This document shows, one piece after another, positions 8,514 to 17,780 of a stretch of DNA of 64,000 bases; position 1 is the first letter of the stretch, and every line of letters starts with the position of its first letter. Source of the DNA: CAZJUR01 sp964549525 (GTDB lineage Bacteria > Patescibacteriota > Saccharimonadia > Saccharimonadales > Saccharimonadaceae); the NCBI GenBank assembly GCA_964549525.1, contig CAZJUR010000004.1:5056-69055 (forward strand). Reading direction: 5' to 3'. The notes beneath the pieces were generated by a model. It was not told the DNA's origin. It ran no database searches and saw only the letters and a program-made list of their open reading frames with translations. The translations under genes were made by a program, and so were the position numbers.

Positions 8514-11016
8514 CCTCAGTCTGGTTATAGTCAATCCAGTCTATCCGTGCTTCGATTTCTTTTATACCAATATCAATTGTTCGTTTAAGCGCCAATTCAT
8601 GCCGTTTGTCTGTAAAAAATTCAGTGAATGCTGTTAACTCATTTTTCGTACTGAATACACTAGCGGTGTAATAGGCAAATACATCATAGTGATGATCATT
8701 TTTATAGGTTGAGTCTACCCAGTGCCAATTATCTTTTAACCACTGCCACGCGTCCTGACGTGTCTTGCTATTACGAATTAAATACGCAAACCATCGTGGT
8801 ACATCTTGCGCACGAATAATAGCTGGATCTTTACCAAGTAGTGATAAAAGGTATCTGCCAACTTGTGGATCTGTTGTAGCAGTAAGACCCGCTGCAATAT
8901 CTATCTGGATATCGCTCGACGATGTTTTTCCGTAGTACGCAATGAGTTTTTTACATTCTTTTAATACATTATCGCCATGTTTAATACGCGCACCAATAAT
9001 GCTTGATCGTAATTCGGGATTAAGATCACGAATATCTGAGATGCTCTCATAACGTGTGAGCGCCTCATTAATTACTACTGGTTTTTCGCCATAGAGCGCC
9101 AGACCTGTAGCTGTCGCCCGAAGTTTTGCGGTATTTTCTGGCTCATCTTTTTGTATGTCCCAACCAACAGCTTGATAGATTGAATTGACGACATTTGAAA
9201 CGTATTTTTTTAAATATGGTTCATGTACTGTATCATTTTCAACAAGTCGCTTGAGATCGCTCATAAGTAGAGCAATAAGATCCCACACTGGTTGCGCTGT
9301 TTCATGACGATATGCCTCAAGAATTTCAAAAAATTCCGCTGCTTTTTTGAGGCGACCACGACCCAATAAACTGACATCACTAAGATACTGCAATCTATCA
9401 ATAGGCCCGAAAGACGATATATTGGCTAAAAGTAATTTTTCTAAGTGTTGGTCATATTGGGTAATGAAGTATCCTTGATCTTCACGATTGAGTTTGAGCG
9501 TTTTTTTATTACTCACGTTTATGCGAGCTTCTTTTTGGGAAAGCACAGGGAATGCAGAGGCATCTTCGCAAAATAACGGCACTGTCCATAGTCTATCGTC
9601 ACCTACTTCACCAATTCTAAAATGTTTCTGACGTACATGCAGTGTGGTATCTACGAGTGATGCAAATATAACCGGAAAACCTGATTGCTCTAACCATGGT
9701 TTCATGAACGATCCAATGTCTTTAGAGCTCACTTCGCTCCACGCTTGCCAGAGATCATCACCAGTTGTATTGGCATAGGCATGGCGTTCGAAATAAAGTT
9801 TTAACCCATCGACAAAAGCTTTTTCTCCAATATAATTTTTGAGCATATATAAGAGATTTCCACCCTTTGCATAAACAATCGCTGGGTCAAACAACGTATT
9901 GATCTCGTCTGGATGATTGACGGCTATTTTGACTGGCTGCACGCCAGGTAGTGCATCACGACGCTTAGCCAGGAGACTTTCATGAGCTGCAAACTCCTCC
10001 CAAATATGCCAGTCGGGGAAAAGAGCATCTACTGCGACATATTCCATCATATTCGCGAAACTTTCGTTCAGCCATAGATCATCCCACCACTTCATTGTAA
10101 CCAAATTCCCAAACCACTGATGAGCTGTTTCATGTGCGATTACCGTAGCCACTTGCTGTTTTGTGGCAACCGATGTTTCACGTGGGTTAACTAGCAAACA
10201 TATCTCTCTATATGTCATCAGCCCCCAATTTTCCATTGCACCAGATGAAAAATCTGGTATAGCCACATAATCTGCTTTAGGCAATGGATATGGTGTCGCA
10301 AAATAGCTATCAAAAAACTCAATAGAGCACTTTGCGGTTTGACATGCGAAATCCAAATCCTTTTTTGAATGTGCTTTTGTGGACCAAATACTGACTTCTA
10401 CGCCGTTCTTGGTATGAGTTTTGACTGACTGTAAATCTCCGATTACGAACGCTAACAGATACGTTGACATGATAGGGCTCTTTTCAAACGTGGTTATAAG
10501 TATATCTTTTTCTTTTGTTTGTCCAGCGATCGGCATATTTCCAAGTACTGTCATATCTGCGTCAGTGTGTAGGGTAAGTGTGAAACGTGCTTTTGCAGCT
10601 GGCTCATCAATACACGGGAAAAGCTCTCGTGCATGATGGGCTTCAAGTTGCGTAGAAAGCAGTTCCTTTTTTATACCATTCATTTCATAGTACGATGGAT
10701 AAAGCCCATGCATGGTGTCAGTAATATTGCCAGAAAATTCAAGCACTATGGTGAGTTTTTTTGTTGTTAGTTCTATTCCTATGTCTAAAACACATTCATC
10801 ATTCTCGCGAAAAGACCCCTCACATGGAATACCATTGATTAAAGCTTTTTTAATCGTAAGGTCTTTTGCATGAAGTACTACCTGTGAGGTTTTTTTTCGG
10901 CTGGTGGCTTCAATGGTAACTATACCCTCAAATTTTCGAATTGATTGATGAATCTTTAATACGAGCGTGTAATCTTTCGGCGTAAGGTCTTGAGATAAAT
11001 GATGAAATGACTGCAT
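8485..11016 (-). CDS. pepN: M1-family zinc aminopeptidase
   Basis: Cleaves N-terminal residues from peptides, 843 aa. The N-terminal beta domain is followed by the exopeptidase signature GAMENWGL (about residue 257). The zinc site HETAHQW follows with a downstream Glu in NESFANMMEY (HEXXH-x18-E). The C-terminal ~320 residues are an all-helical ERAP1-like repeat domain with the typical WxLKDNWHWVDS ending. No signal peptide is seen, so it is probably cytoplasmic; for an episymbiont that takes up peptides this is a plausible salvage enzyme (inference). The symbol is used in the family sense, since the architecture is closer to the tricorn-interacting/ERAP branch than to E. coli PepN. Its -10 box is 6 nt from the ATG. 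Confidence 0.93.
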   Translation of the reverse strand: MQSFHHLSQDLTPKDYTLVLKIHQSIRKFEGIVTIEATSRKKTSQVVLHAKDLTIKKALINGIPCEGSFRENDECVLDIGIELTTKKLTIVLEFSGNITDTMHGLYPSYYEMNGIKKELLSTQLEAHHARELFPCIDEPAAKARFTLTLHTDADMTVLGNMPIAGQTKEKDILITTFEKSPIMSTYLLAFVIGDLQSVKTHTKNGVEVSIWSTKAHSKKDLDFACQTAKCSIEFFDSYFATPYPLPKADYVAIPDFSSGAMENWGLMTYREICLLVNPRETSVATKQQVATVIAHETAHQWFGNLVTMKWWDDLWLNESFANMMEYVAVDALFPDWHIWEEFAAHESLLAKRRDALPGVQPVKIAVNHPDEINTLFDPAIVYAKGGNLLYMLKNYIGEKAFVDGLKLYFERHAYANTTGDDLWQAWSEVSSKDIGSFMKPWLEQSGFPVIFASLVDTTLHVRQKHFRIGEVGDDRLWTVPLFCEDASAFPVLSQKEARINVSNKKTLKLNREDQGYFITQYDQHLEKLLLANISSFGPIDRLQYLSDVSLLGRGRLKKAAEFFEILEAYRHETAQPVWDLIALLMSDLKRLVENDTVHEPYLKKYVSNVVNSIYQAVGWDIQKDEPENTAKLRATATGLALYGEKPVVINEALTRYESISDIRDLNPELRSSIIGARIKHGDNVLKECKKLIAYYGKTSSSDIQIDIAAGLTATTDPQVGRYLLSLLGKDPAIIRAQDVPRWFAYLIRNSKTRQDAWQWLKDNWHWVDSTYKNDHHYDVFAYYTASVFSTKNELTAFTEFFTDKRHELALKRTIDIGIKEIEARIDWIDYNQTEVTTRLREMS

Positions 11017-11022
11017 ACTACT

Positions 11023-11028
11023 ATCTTA
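11023..11028 (-). promoter_or_regulatory. -10 box of the M1 aminopeptidase gene, predicted leaderless
   Basis: TAAGAT on the minus strand, then 6 nt (agtagt) to ATG 11016, with no Shine-Dalgarno sequence. Confidence 0.5.
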
Positions 11029-11064
11029 CCAGAAATATTATTTGCATATATATTAATGATATTT

Positions 11065-11070
11065 TATAAT
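11065..11070 (+). promoter_or_regulatory. -10 box of the 11078 gene, predicted leaderless
   Basis: TATAAT, then 7 nt (gatatta) to ATG 11078. It is divergent from the aminopeptidase promoter within a 61-bp gap. Confidence 0.55.
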
Positions 11071-11077
11071 GATATTA

Positions 11078-11638
11078 ATGACTCAAGAAAATCAGATATC
11101 AGTTAGTCGACCTGTTGCTTTCCATGATCGTTTTCTAACGCCTTTATATAAAAAACACGCTAACTTACCCAACTCAGTTGTCAAACGTGTAGATGACAGA
11201 AATACCCTTCAGTTTACGTTGCTGCCGACAGTTACACATTCCTCACCGATCTCAAATGAAATTTTTTGGAATCGCATTCACCATGACGCTGAACTTCATC
11301 ATTTGTTTAACTATAATATTCAGGGTACTATAGAGTCGATCGCAATACGGTCACTCTCAGTCTTACTTATTCCAGACCAGGATACTCAGCGTAGAATTCG
11401 ACAAGAAACAGCTAAGATTGCCGAGATGTTTGAATCATATGATTATGCGCAGCGAGCAGTTACTCCTCACATCAGTACCTTGACAAAAAATAATGGCATT
11501 GACATTACCGCTCGTGGCGAAAGTGACATCGCACTGGTGACGGCATTTGCGGATGACTTACAACAACTCATTAAAGAAACAGATAAAAAGTTCGTGGCAT
11601 TTAAGCCGACTTTAAAAATATTTCCTGCGAGTAATTGA
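11078..11638 (+). CDS. Uncharacterised 186-aa protein
   Basis: No family recognised. I chose ATG 11078 rather than the in-frame ATG 11069 because a TATAAT box ends 7 nt before it. The protein is soluble, with no signal peptide or membrane segment. One stretch, TPHISTLT (about residue 135), recalls the H-x-S/T motif of 2H phosphoesterases (2'-5' RNA ligase-like). A matching second HxT motif in the N-terminal half is not evident (LQFTLLPTVTH is the nearest), so I do not assign that fold. It ends in TGA and is followed at once by a promoter-like segment and the hairpins before nusA. Confidence 0.6.
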   Translation: MTQENQISVSRPVAFHDRFLTPLYKKHANLPNSVVKRVDDRNTLQFTLLPTVTHSSPISNEIFWNRIHHDAELHHLFNYNIQGTIESIAIRSLSVLLIPDQDTQRRIRQETAKIAEMFESYDYAQRAVTPHISTLTKNNGIDITARGESDIALVTAFADDLQQLIKETDKKFVAFKPTLKIFPASN

Positions 11639-11663
11639 ATAATCGCGCGATGTATGCTACTAT
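11635..11663 (+). promoter_or_regulatory. Candidate nusA promoter
   Basis: TTGAAT (11635-11640), a 17-nt spacer and TACTAT (11658-11663). Transcription would start near 11670, just before a terminator-like hairpin. An inverted repeat TATGCTA-ctata-TAGCATA (11653-11671) overlaps the -10 and could be an operator. Confidence 0.45.
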
Positions 11664-11675
11664 ATAGCATAGAAT

Positions 11676-11701
11676 TCCGGCCCCATAGGTCGGATTTTTT
11701 T
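11676..11701 (+). terminator. Terminator-like hairpin in the nusA leader
   Basis: Stem TCCGGCC / GGTCGGA (one G-U pair), loop ccata, then seven T. It may end transcription from the 11078 gene. Because a promoter-like element lies just upstream, it may also act as an attenuator for nusA. Confidence 0.75.
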
Positions 11702-11727
11702 ACGAAATGTAATCAAGGAGCATACAT

Positions 11728-12843
11728 ATGGATGGAATAAACGTTAAGCAGTTAACCGCCGCAGTGCGCGTTATCGCAGAGGAAAAAAACCTCCCAGAAG
11801 AAACGGTTATAGAAGTAATCGAGCAAGCTATCGCTGCTGCCTGGCGGCGTGATAATGGTGAGCGAGATCAAATCGTTCGATCAGAAATTGATACAAATAG
11901 CGGCGAAGCAACTATTTATGTCGGAAAAAAAGTTGTCGAGGAAGTCGAAAATGACATTAATGAAATTTCTATGGCTGATGCTAAGAAGCAGAAAAAAGAT
12001 GCAGCATTAGATGATATTATTGAGCGCCAAGAGCAGGCAACGAGCTTTGGGCGAGTAGCGGCTCAAACTGCTAAACAAGTTGTCTTGCAACGTCTACGCG
12101 AAGCAGAGCGTGAAGTGGTGTCAGCCGCTTATGAAGATAAAATTGGCTCTATCTTGAGCGGAACTGTTCAACGAGTTGAATCACGTGTAGTACGGATCGA
12201 TCTCGGTCACGCAGTGGGTATTTTACCGCAAAGTGAGCAAATACAGGACGAATATTATAGTGTTGGTAACCGCGTCAAAGTACTTCTCAAGGAAATTGAA
12301 AGAGGCACTCGGGGTCCACAGCTTATTCTCAGTCGAGCAAGCGAAGCATTTATTGAGCAGCTCTTTATTCAAGAAGTACCCGAACTTGAATCTGGAGCAG
12401 TCGAAATCAAAGGAATTGCACGAGAAGCTGGTCGTCGTACAAAGATCGCAGTTCACTCGAGCGTACCTGGTGTTGATCCTGTCGGCACATTTGTGGGCGG
12501 TCATGGGACAAGAGTTCGTGCCGTTATGAATGAAATTGGCGAACAGGAAAAAATAGATATTGTCATATTTAGCGAAGAACCAAAAGAGTACATCACAAAT
12601 GCAATTAGTCCGGCTGAAGTGGTCCGTATTGAAATACAAGATGGCCCTGAAAAGCGTGCAAAAGTGATTGTGGAAGAAGATCAACAGTCAATCGCGATTG
12701 GGCGCGGTGGTCAGAATGTTCGAATAGCATCGCGACTCACGGGCTATGAATTAGACATTGAAACTGCTAAAAAACCTGAGAAAAAGCCAAAGAAAAATAT
12801 TGAAGATTCGCTCCTTAGTGCAGTCGAGGAGGCAGAAGAATAA
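11728..12843 (+). CDS. nusA: Transcription termination/antitermination factor NusA
   Basis: RNA polymerase-associated factor controlling pausing, termination and antitermination, 371 aa. The N-terminal polymerase-binding domain (1-~130) is followed by an S1 domain (GTVQRVESRVVRIDLGHAVGILPQSEQI, about 140-205). Two KH domains follow (AREAGRRTKIAVHSS and VEEDQQSIAIGRGGQNVRIASRLTGYELDI). The C-terminal acidic repeats of E. coli NusA are missing, as in most non-proteobacterial forms, and the protein ends in a short charged tail. A good Shine-Dalgarno sequence (AAGGAG) precedes the ATG. The usual partners rimP and infB are not adjacent. Confidence 0.96.
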   Translation: MDGINVKQLTAAVRVIAEEKNLPEETVIEVIEQAIAAAWRRDNGERDQIVRSEIDTNSGEATIYVGKKVVEEVENDINEISMADAKKQKKDAALDDIIERQEQATSFGRVAAQTAKQVVLQRLREAEREVVSAAYEDKIGSILSGTVQRVESRVVRIDLGHAVGILPQSEQIQDEYYSVGNRVKVLLKEIERGTRGPQLILSRASEAFIEQLFIQEVPELESGAVEIKGIAREAGRRTKIAVHSSVPGVDPVGTFVGGHGTRVRAVMNEIGEQEKIDIVIFSEEPKEYITNAISPAEVVRIEIQDGPEKRAKVIVEEDQQSIAIGRGGQNVRIASRLTGYELDIETAKKPEKKPKKNIEDSLLSAVEEAEE

Positions 12844-12857
12844 ACCACAATCTGTTA

Positions 12858-12884
12858 TTAGCACTCATTGACATAGAGTGCTAA
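12858..12884 (+). promoter_or_regulatory. CIRCE operator (HrcA binding site) at the clpC promoter
   Basis: Perfect match to the CIRCE consensus: TTAGCACTC, 9-nt spacer, GAGTGCTAA. It overlaps the -35 of the clpC promoter, so HrcA bound here would block transcription, giving heat-shock control. Confidence 0.95.
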
Positions 12885-12897
12885 AATAGCATATACT
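12868..12897 (+). promoter_or_regulatory. clpC promoter
   Basis: TTGACA (12868-12873), an 18-nt spacer and TATACT (12892-12897). The -35 lies inside the CIRCE spacer and right arm region. A strong AAGGAGGT Shine-Dalgarno sequence follows at 12921-12928. Confidence 0.85.
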
Positions 12898-12939
12898 TTT
12901 ACTATACCGAAATGTATAAGAAGGAGGTATGATAAGTAT

Positions 12940-15408
12940 ATGGCAGATAAATTTTACGATTTTTCAGCACAATTTACTGATAATGCTCGTGATAGTTTGC
13001 AACAAGCCGAGCAGATAGCACGAAGTTTGGGGAGCCCATATATTGGTACCGAACATTTACTGCTGGGAGTTTTGAGCCAAAATTCTTCAGTTGGGGCGCA
13101 GCTGCTCCAAGAAGCAGGCGTTACACTTGATCGTGCTCAGACCGCTCTCAATCTTACTCCACGAACTTTGATTGTCGGCACAGGTATACGAGGATTAAGC
13201 GAAACAGCCAAACTCACTCTCAAAATGAGCTGGGATATTGCTCAAGAATTTCATCAAGACTTCTGTGGAACTGAACATATCTTATATAGTATTCTCTCTC
13301 AAAAGAACGCTCGTGCAACAGTCCTTTTAAAAGATATGAATGTTCCAATTACTGTTTTGACAGCTGATATAGAAGACTACTTACGGCATCAACAGCAATC
13401 TTTTGGGTTGAATTCAGGGTCGCCTCATGTGAAGAAGCGACCGTCAAAAAAGAACGCACTAAATACCTATGGTGTAGATATTACTCAGCTTGCACGTCAA
13501 AAAAAGCTTGACACAGTTATTGGTCGCGATCGTCAAATAGAAAGAATGATCACTATTCTCTCTCGCCGAACAAAAAATAACCCAGTTTTGATAGGTGAAC
13601 CGGGTGTGGGTAAGACAGCTATCGTCGAAGGTTTAGCGCAGCGCATTGTGAGCGAGCAAGTTCCTGAGCATTTGTTAGACCGGAAGATTATTCAGCTTGA
13701 CCTTGCAAGTATGATCGCGGGCACCAAATACCGAGGCGAATTTGAAGAACGGATTAAAAAAGTTATGAATGACATTATGGCGGATGACAAAGCCATAGTA
13801 TTTATTGATGAGCTTCATGTATTAGTTGGTGCTGGTTCAGCCGAAGGCTCAATGGATGCCGCAAATATCTTGAAACCTGCTCTAGCGCGTGGTAAATTCC
13901 GCTTAATTGGCGCCACGACGATCGAAGAATACCGTCAAAATATCGAAAAAGATGCCGCTCTCGAAAGGAGGCTCCAAGCCATAATTGTCCCAGAACCTTC
14001 TACGCATGAAACAGTTGCTATTTTAAAAGGCTTAAAGCACCACTATGAATCTCACCATAACGTATTAATTAGCGATAGTGTGATTGAGAAAACCGTTTCA
14101 CTCGCTGAACGATATGTCACCGAAAGATTTATGCCTGATAAAGCCATCGACGTTTTAGACGAAGCAGCCAGTCGTTTACGTGTCAAACATGCTACGATTG
14201 CACCTGAACGCCGTAAAATTGAACGAGAGATTAATCACCTGAACGCTAAAATGGATGAAGCTGTTTCTTCAGAAGATTACCAGCGGGCTGCACTTTATAA
14301 AACTCGGATCTCTCAATTAACTAATAAATTGTCCACTCAAAAAACGCAGAAGCCTAAAAAACCCGTGAGCTTGGAAGAGCAAGATGTGGCGAGCGCTATC
14401 GCCACCATGACGGGCATCCCAGTTTCTCAATTGGTTGCACGAGAAGCGAAGCGGTTACGTGATTTAGAAAAGCATTTACGACGGTATATTATCGGACAAG
14501 AAGAAGCTATTACAGCAGTGGCTCGCTCTATTCGTCGAAGTCGTTCTGGCATCAGTAGCACCAAACGACCTATCAGTTCATTTATTTTCATGGGACCGAC
14601 AGGTGTCGGTAAGACCGAACTATCAAAAGTGTTGGCTCGAGAGGTCTTTGGGAGCGAGAAAGCCTTAATAAAAATTGATATGAGCGAATTTGGCGATCGC
14701 CATACAGCTGCGCGTTTGATTGGTGCACCTGCAGGATACGTGGGGTATGATGATAGCAATCAATTGACCGACAAAGTTCGTCGTCAACCATATAGCGTCA
14801 TTTTATTTGATGAAATTGAAAAAGCTCATCCTGATGTCCTGCAGCTTTTATTGCAAATATTAGAAGACGGATCATTAACAGATGGCAAAGGTCGTCACGT
14901 GAATTTCTCACATAGTGTTATCATCCTAACAAGCAATATTGGAGCGGAGGCAATGCAGAAAGAGGCGTCGCTCGGTTTTCGAGCCCAGTCTAAAAAAGAT
15001 ACAGACGATCTGCGCGATCTCCACGAACGCAATAGTGATGTTGCACGAGATAGACTCAAGCAAATTATGCGCCCAGAATTAATCAATCGATTTGATAATA
15101 TCATTGTCTTTAAAGCGCTTACTAAACGTGAAATTAGACGTATTCTTGATGTGTTGATGACGGATCTTCAGGAACGATTAATGGCGAAGGGCCTACGAGT
15201 TGTATTATCATCAGCTGCAAAAAATATGCTGATCGAGAAAGGCTATGATGAATTTAATGGCGCTCGACCACTCCGAAGAGCGATTGAAGATCTTGTAGAA
15301 CATCCAATTGCTGAAGGAGTTTTATCTGACACCTTTACGCCAGGTAGTGTCTTAGAAGCTACCGTAAAAAATAACCATATTGTAGTGTCACTTAAAAAAG
15401 AGGAATAA
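12940..15408 (+). CDS. clpC: Clp protease ATP-binding subunit ClpC
   Basis: AAA+ unfoldase that feeds substrates to ClpP, 822 aa. Two N-terminal Clp repeats (residues ~5-145) precede the first AAA module with Walker A GEPGVGKT (about 220) and Walker B VFIDELH. A middle region contains a UVR-like segment ([19 protein letters not shown], about 437-455), which marks ClpC rather than ClpB. The second AAA module has GPTGVGKT (about 551) and [13 protein letters not shown], followed by a C-terminal D2-small domain. An LGF motif (ASLGFRAQ) is present in the D2 module, as in ClpP-docking unfoldases. CIRCE control upstream fits a stress role. The McsA/McsB/CtsR genes that often flank clpC are absent here. 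Confidence 0.96.
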   Translation: MADKFYDFSAQFTDNARDSLQQAEQIARSLGSPYIGTEHLLLGVLSQNSSVGAQLLQEAGVTLDRAQTALNLTPRTLIVGTGIRGLSETAKLTLKMSWDIAQEFHQDFCGTEHILYSILSQKNARATVLLKDMNVPITVLTADIEDYLRHQQQSFGLNSGSPHVKKRPSKKNALNTYGVDITQLARQKKLDTVIGRDRQIERMITILSRRTKNNPVLIGEPGVGKTAIVEGLAQRIVSEQVPEHLLDRKIIQLDLASMIAGTKYRGEFEERIKKVMNDIMADDKAIVFIDELHVLVGAGSAEGSMDAANILKPALARGKFRLIGATTIEEYRQNIEKDAALERRLQAIIVPEPSTHETVAILKGLKHHYESHHNVLISDSVIEKTVSLAERYVTERFMPDKAIDVLDEAASRLRVKHATIAPERRKIEREINHLNAKMDEAVSSEDYQRAALYKTRISQLTNKLSTQKTQKPKKPVSLEEQDVASAIATMTGIPVSQLVAREAKRLRDLEKHLRRYIIGQEEAITAVARSIRRSRSGISSTKRPISSFIFMGPTGVGKTELSKVLAREVFGSEKALIKIDMSEFGDRHTAARLIGAPAGYVGYDDSNQLTDKVRRQPYSVILFDEIEKAHPDVLQLLLQILEDGSLTDGKGRHVNFSHSVIILTSNIGAEAMQKEASLGFRAQSKKDTDDLRDLHERNSDVARDRLKQIMRPELINRFDNIIVFKALTKREIRRILDVLMTDLQERLMAKGLRVVLSSAAKNMLIEKGYDEFNGARPLRRAIEDLVEHPIAEGVLSDTFTPGSVLEATVKNNHIVVSLKKEE

Positions 15409-15413
15409 GCTTC

Positions 15414-16388
15414 ATGCGTCGTCTCGGCTCTCTATTGGTCCTTTTTGTTTTACTCGGAAGTATCTGGCTGTTTGTCAATCGACAGATGGTTATGGATACA
15501 GTTGTAGCTCAAAAATATGATGTACCCTCCGAAATGACGCAGATAGGAATTGACATTACATTGACCGATCAAGCCACTTTTTTGCTTGATGCCTCCCAAG
15601 CACAAATTGCTGACCAGTCTTTATTTAATGCGAAATGTCAAAAAAGAGAACAAAATAGTGTTGTACTTGGCTGCTATATCCATCCGCACGAACTATATGT
15701 TTATAGAGTAACAGACTCGCGTTTGTCTGGTGTAGTAGAGACGACTACTGCACATGAGTTATTGCATGCCGTATATCTTCGCCTAGATGATCAAGAAAAA
15801 AAACGTATCAACACTCTTTTAGAAAAATCATTACCAGAAGCACTCAGAGACAACCCATCGCTTCAAAAGCGTATTGAGCTGTATGATCGTATTGAACCAG
15901 GTGAACGGCTCAATGAGCTCCACTCCATTATCGGCACAGAAGTCACTAGTATACCATCTTCCCTCGAAGAACATTATAAAAAATATTTTAAAGATCGCGC
16001 TAAAGTTGTCTCGTATGCAAAAAAATATACGGCAATCTTCCAAGAGCTTCAATCGCAACAAGCAGCTATTGCGGAGTATCTTAAGCAATTAGCCCAACAA
16101 ATTACCCGTGAGAAAGAAGCTTACGCTGAGAATATTCAGGCTCTCAACAGTGATATCAATGCATTTAATAAGCGTGCTCAACAATTGAATGGTTTTTCGA
16201 GCGAAAGTGAATACAACAACCTCCGCTCGTCACTGTTAAATCGCAGCGAAGAAATGAATACAGCGCGTCAAGATATTAACCAAATGATTGATACATATAA
16301 CGAAAAAAGAGATGAGCTTCAGGCTCTTAATATAGAGGTGGATGAACTTAATAGTAAACTAGATAGTTCGACTCCGCTTCAGCTATAA
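15414..16388 (+). CDS. Membrane-anchored putative zinc metallopeptidase with coiled coil
   Basis: 324 aa. An N-terminal hydrophobic segment (LGSLLVLFVLLGSIWLFV) would anchor or export it. An extracytoplasmic domain has TTTAHELLHAVY (about residues 110-121), an HEXXH zinc motif. Downstream, RLNELHSIIGTEV could supply the third, glutamate, ligand as in gluzincins. Residues ~200-320 form a long coiled coil (repeated LQ, QQ, IN and LN heptads, including EYLKQLAQQITREKEAY). It follows clpC by 5 bp and is probably co-transcribed with it, which would bring it under the same CIRCE control (inference). No named family recognised; the peptidase role rests on the motif only. Confidence 0.7.
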   Translation: MRRLGSLLVLFVLLGSIWLFVNRQMVMDTVVAQKYDVPSEMTQIGIDITLTDQATFLLDASQAQIADQSLFNAKCQKREQNSVVLGCYIHPHELYVYRVTDSRLSGVVETTTAHELLHAVYLRLDDQEKKRINTLLEKSLPEALRDNPSLQKRIELYDRIEPGERLNELHSIIGTEVTSIPSSLEEHYKKYFKDRAKVVSYAKKYTAIFQELQSQQAAIAEYLKQLAQQITREKEAYAENIQALNSDINAFNKRAQQLNGFSSESEYNNLRSSLLNRSEEMNTARQDINQMIDTYNEKRDELQALNIEVDELNSKLDSSTPLQL

Positions 16389-16417
16389 TATATAAAATAG
16401 CCTATACTTAATACTAT

Positions 16418-17770
16418 ATGAATAAAAAAACCTCTCAATATGTATGCCAGCAGTGTGGTGCGATATATCGAAAATGGGCAGGTAAATGCGAAAATTGTCA
16501 GTCATGGAATTCGCTCGTGGAACAAATGCCATTGGCGACAGGTAAGTCTGCTGTTGCACGAAGTAGCGGTAACAAACTAAAACCACAATCACTGAAGGAA
16601 GTAGCGTTAGATTCAGTACAAACGCGTTTAGCAACCGGATTTTCGCAAATTGACGATGTGCTCGGCGGTGGCTTTATGCCTGCAGGCGTAACACTGATTG
16701 CAGGTCAACCGGGTATAGGGAAGAGCACCTTATTATTACAGGTGGCTTCTCATATAGCGCATAAAAAATCGGTATTATATATTAGTGGAGAAGAATCGGT
16801 TGGGCAAATTAAGCTTCGCGCAGAGCGTCTCGGAGCTGATTCACAAGATGCCCTCAGCTTGGTCAGCTCCACGAGTGCCGATGATATTGCGGCAACTATT
16901 TCAAGTAATACGTATGACCTAGTTATTATTGATTCAATCCAGACCTTATCATTGGCAGATATAGCAAGTGCACCCGGCTCCGTTAGTCAAATTACCAACG
17001 CGAGCAATGTCATTATTCGAGCAGCAAAAAAATCAGCGTCGAGCATTGTCTTAGTGGGTCATGTAACCAAAGAGGGTTCTATCGCTGGACCTAAAATTCT
17101 CGAGCATTTAGTCGATGTTGTACTGAATTTTGAAGGAGACAGATATGGTGGATTTAAAACAGTACGTGCCGTAAAAAATAGATATGGTTCGACGACAGAA
17201 CTGGCGGTATTAGAAATGGATTCAGATGGCTTGAAGCAAGTTGAAAACCCTTCGGCAGCGCTTTTAGAAGAGCGACAAAATACTGATGGTTCAGTCATAC
17301 TTGCTACAATTGAGGGTACGAGACCTTTACTAGTAGAAATTCAGGCTCTTGTCAGCCCCACGCATTTTGGGTATCCTAAACGGACAGCAAGTGGTTTTGA
17401 TCTCAATCGTTTAAACCTTTTAATTGCGGTTATAGAAAAACGAACTAAATTGAAATTATCGGACAGCGATATATATTTAAATGTAGTCGGTGGCCTCAAA
17501 TTAAATGATCCTGCTGCCGATTTAGCTGTCGCTATGGCTATTGCATCAGCTGCTGCCGGACGTAAACTCGCGACCGATACGGTGGTGTTTGGCGAAATTG
17601 GCTTGGGAGGAGAGATACGTTCAGCTACTGCAAGTGATAAACGATTAGCTGAAGCTCAAAAGCTTGGTTTTAAAACTGCTCTTACGCCTCGACTCAAATC
17701 ACGTTCAACTATCGCCGTTGAAGTAAAAGATTTACGAGCAGCGTTGATTGATTATTTACATAATAGATAA
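16418..17770 (+). CDS. radA: DNA repair protein RadA (Sms)
   Basis: RecA-like ATPase that promotes branch migration in recombination, 450 aa. The N-terminal C4 zinc finger is CQQCGAIYRKWAGKCENC (residues 9-26). The ATPase has Walker A GQPGIGKST (about 95) and Walker B LVIIDSIQT. The RadA-specific KNRYG motif is near residue 252, and a C-terminal Lon-protease-like domain ends the protein (DLAVAMAIASAAAGR, GEIGLGGEIR). A TATACT box lies 9 nt before the ATG and there is no Shine-Dalgarno sequence. The zinc finger is intact, in contrast to the Cys-free ribosomal proteins of this window. Confidence 0.96.
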   Translation: MNKKTSQYVCQQCGAIYRKWAGKCENCQSWNSLVEQMPLATGKSAVARSSGNKLKPQSLKEVALDSVQTRLATGFSQIDDVLGGGFMPAGVTLIAGQPGIGKSTLLLQVASHIAHKKSVLYISGEESVGQIKLRAERLGADSQDALSLVSSTSADDIAATISSNTYDLVIIDSIQTLSLADIASAPGSVSQITNASNVIIRAAKKSASSIVLVGHVTKEGSIAGPKILEHLVDVVLNFEGDRYGGFKTVRAVKNRYGSTTELAVLEMDSDGLKQVENPSAALLEERQNTDGSVILATIEGTRPLLVEIQALVSPTHFGYPKRTASGFDLNRLNLLIAVIEKRTKLKLSDSDIYLNVVGGLKLNDPAADLAVAMAIASAAAGRKLATDTVVFGEIGLGGEIRSATASDKRLAEAQKLGFKTALTPRLKSRSTIAVEVKDLRAALIDYLHNR

Positions 17771-17780
17771 AAAGGAAAAT

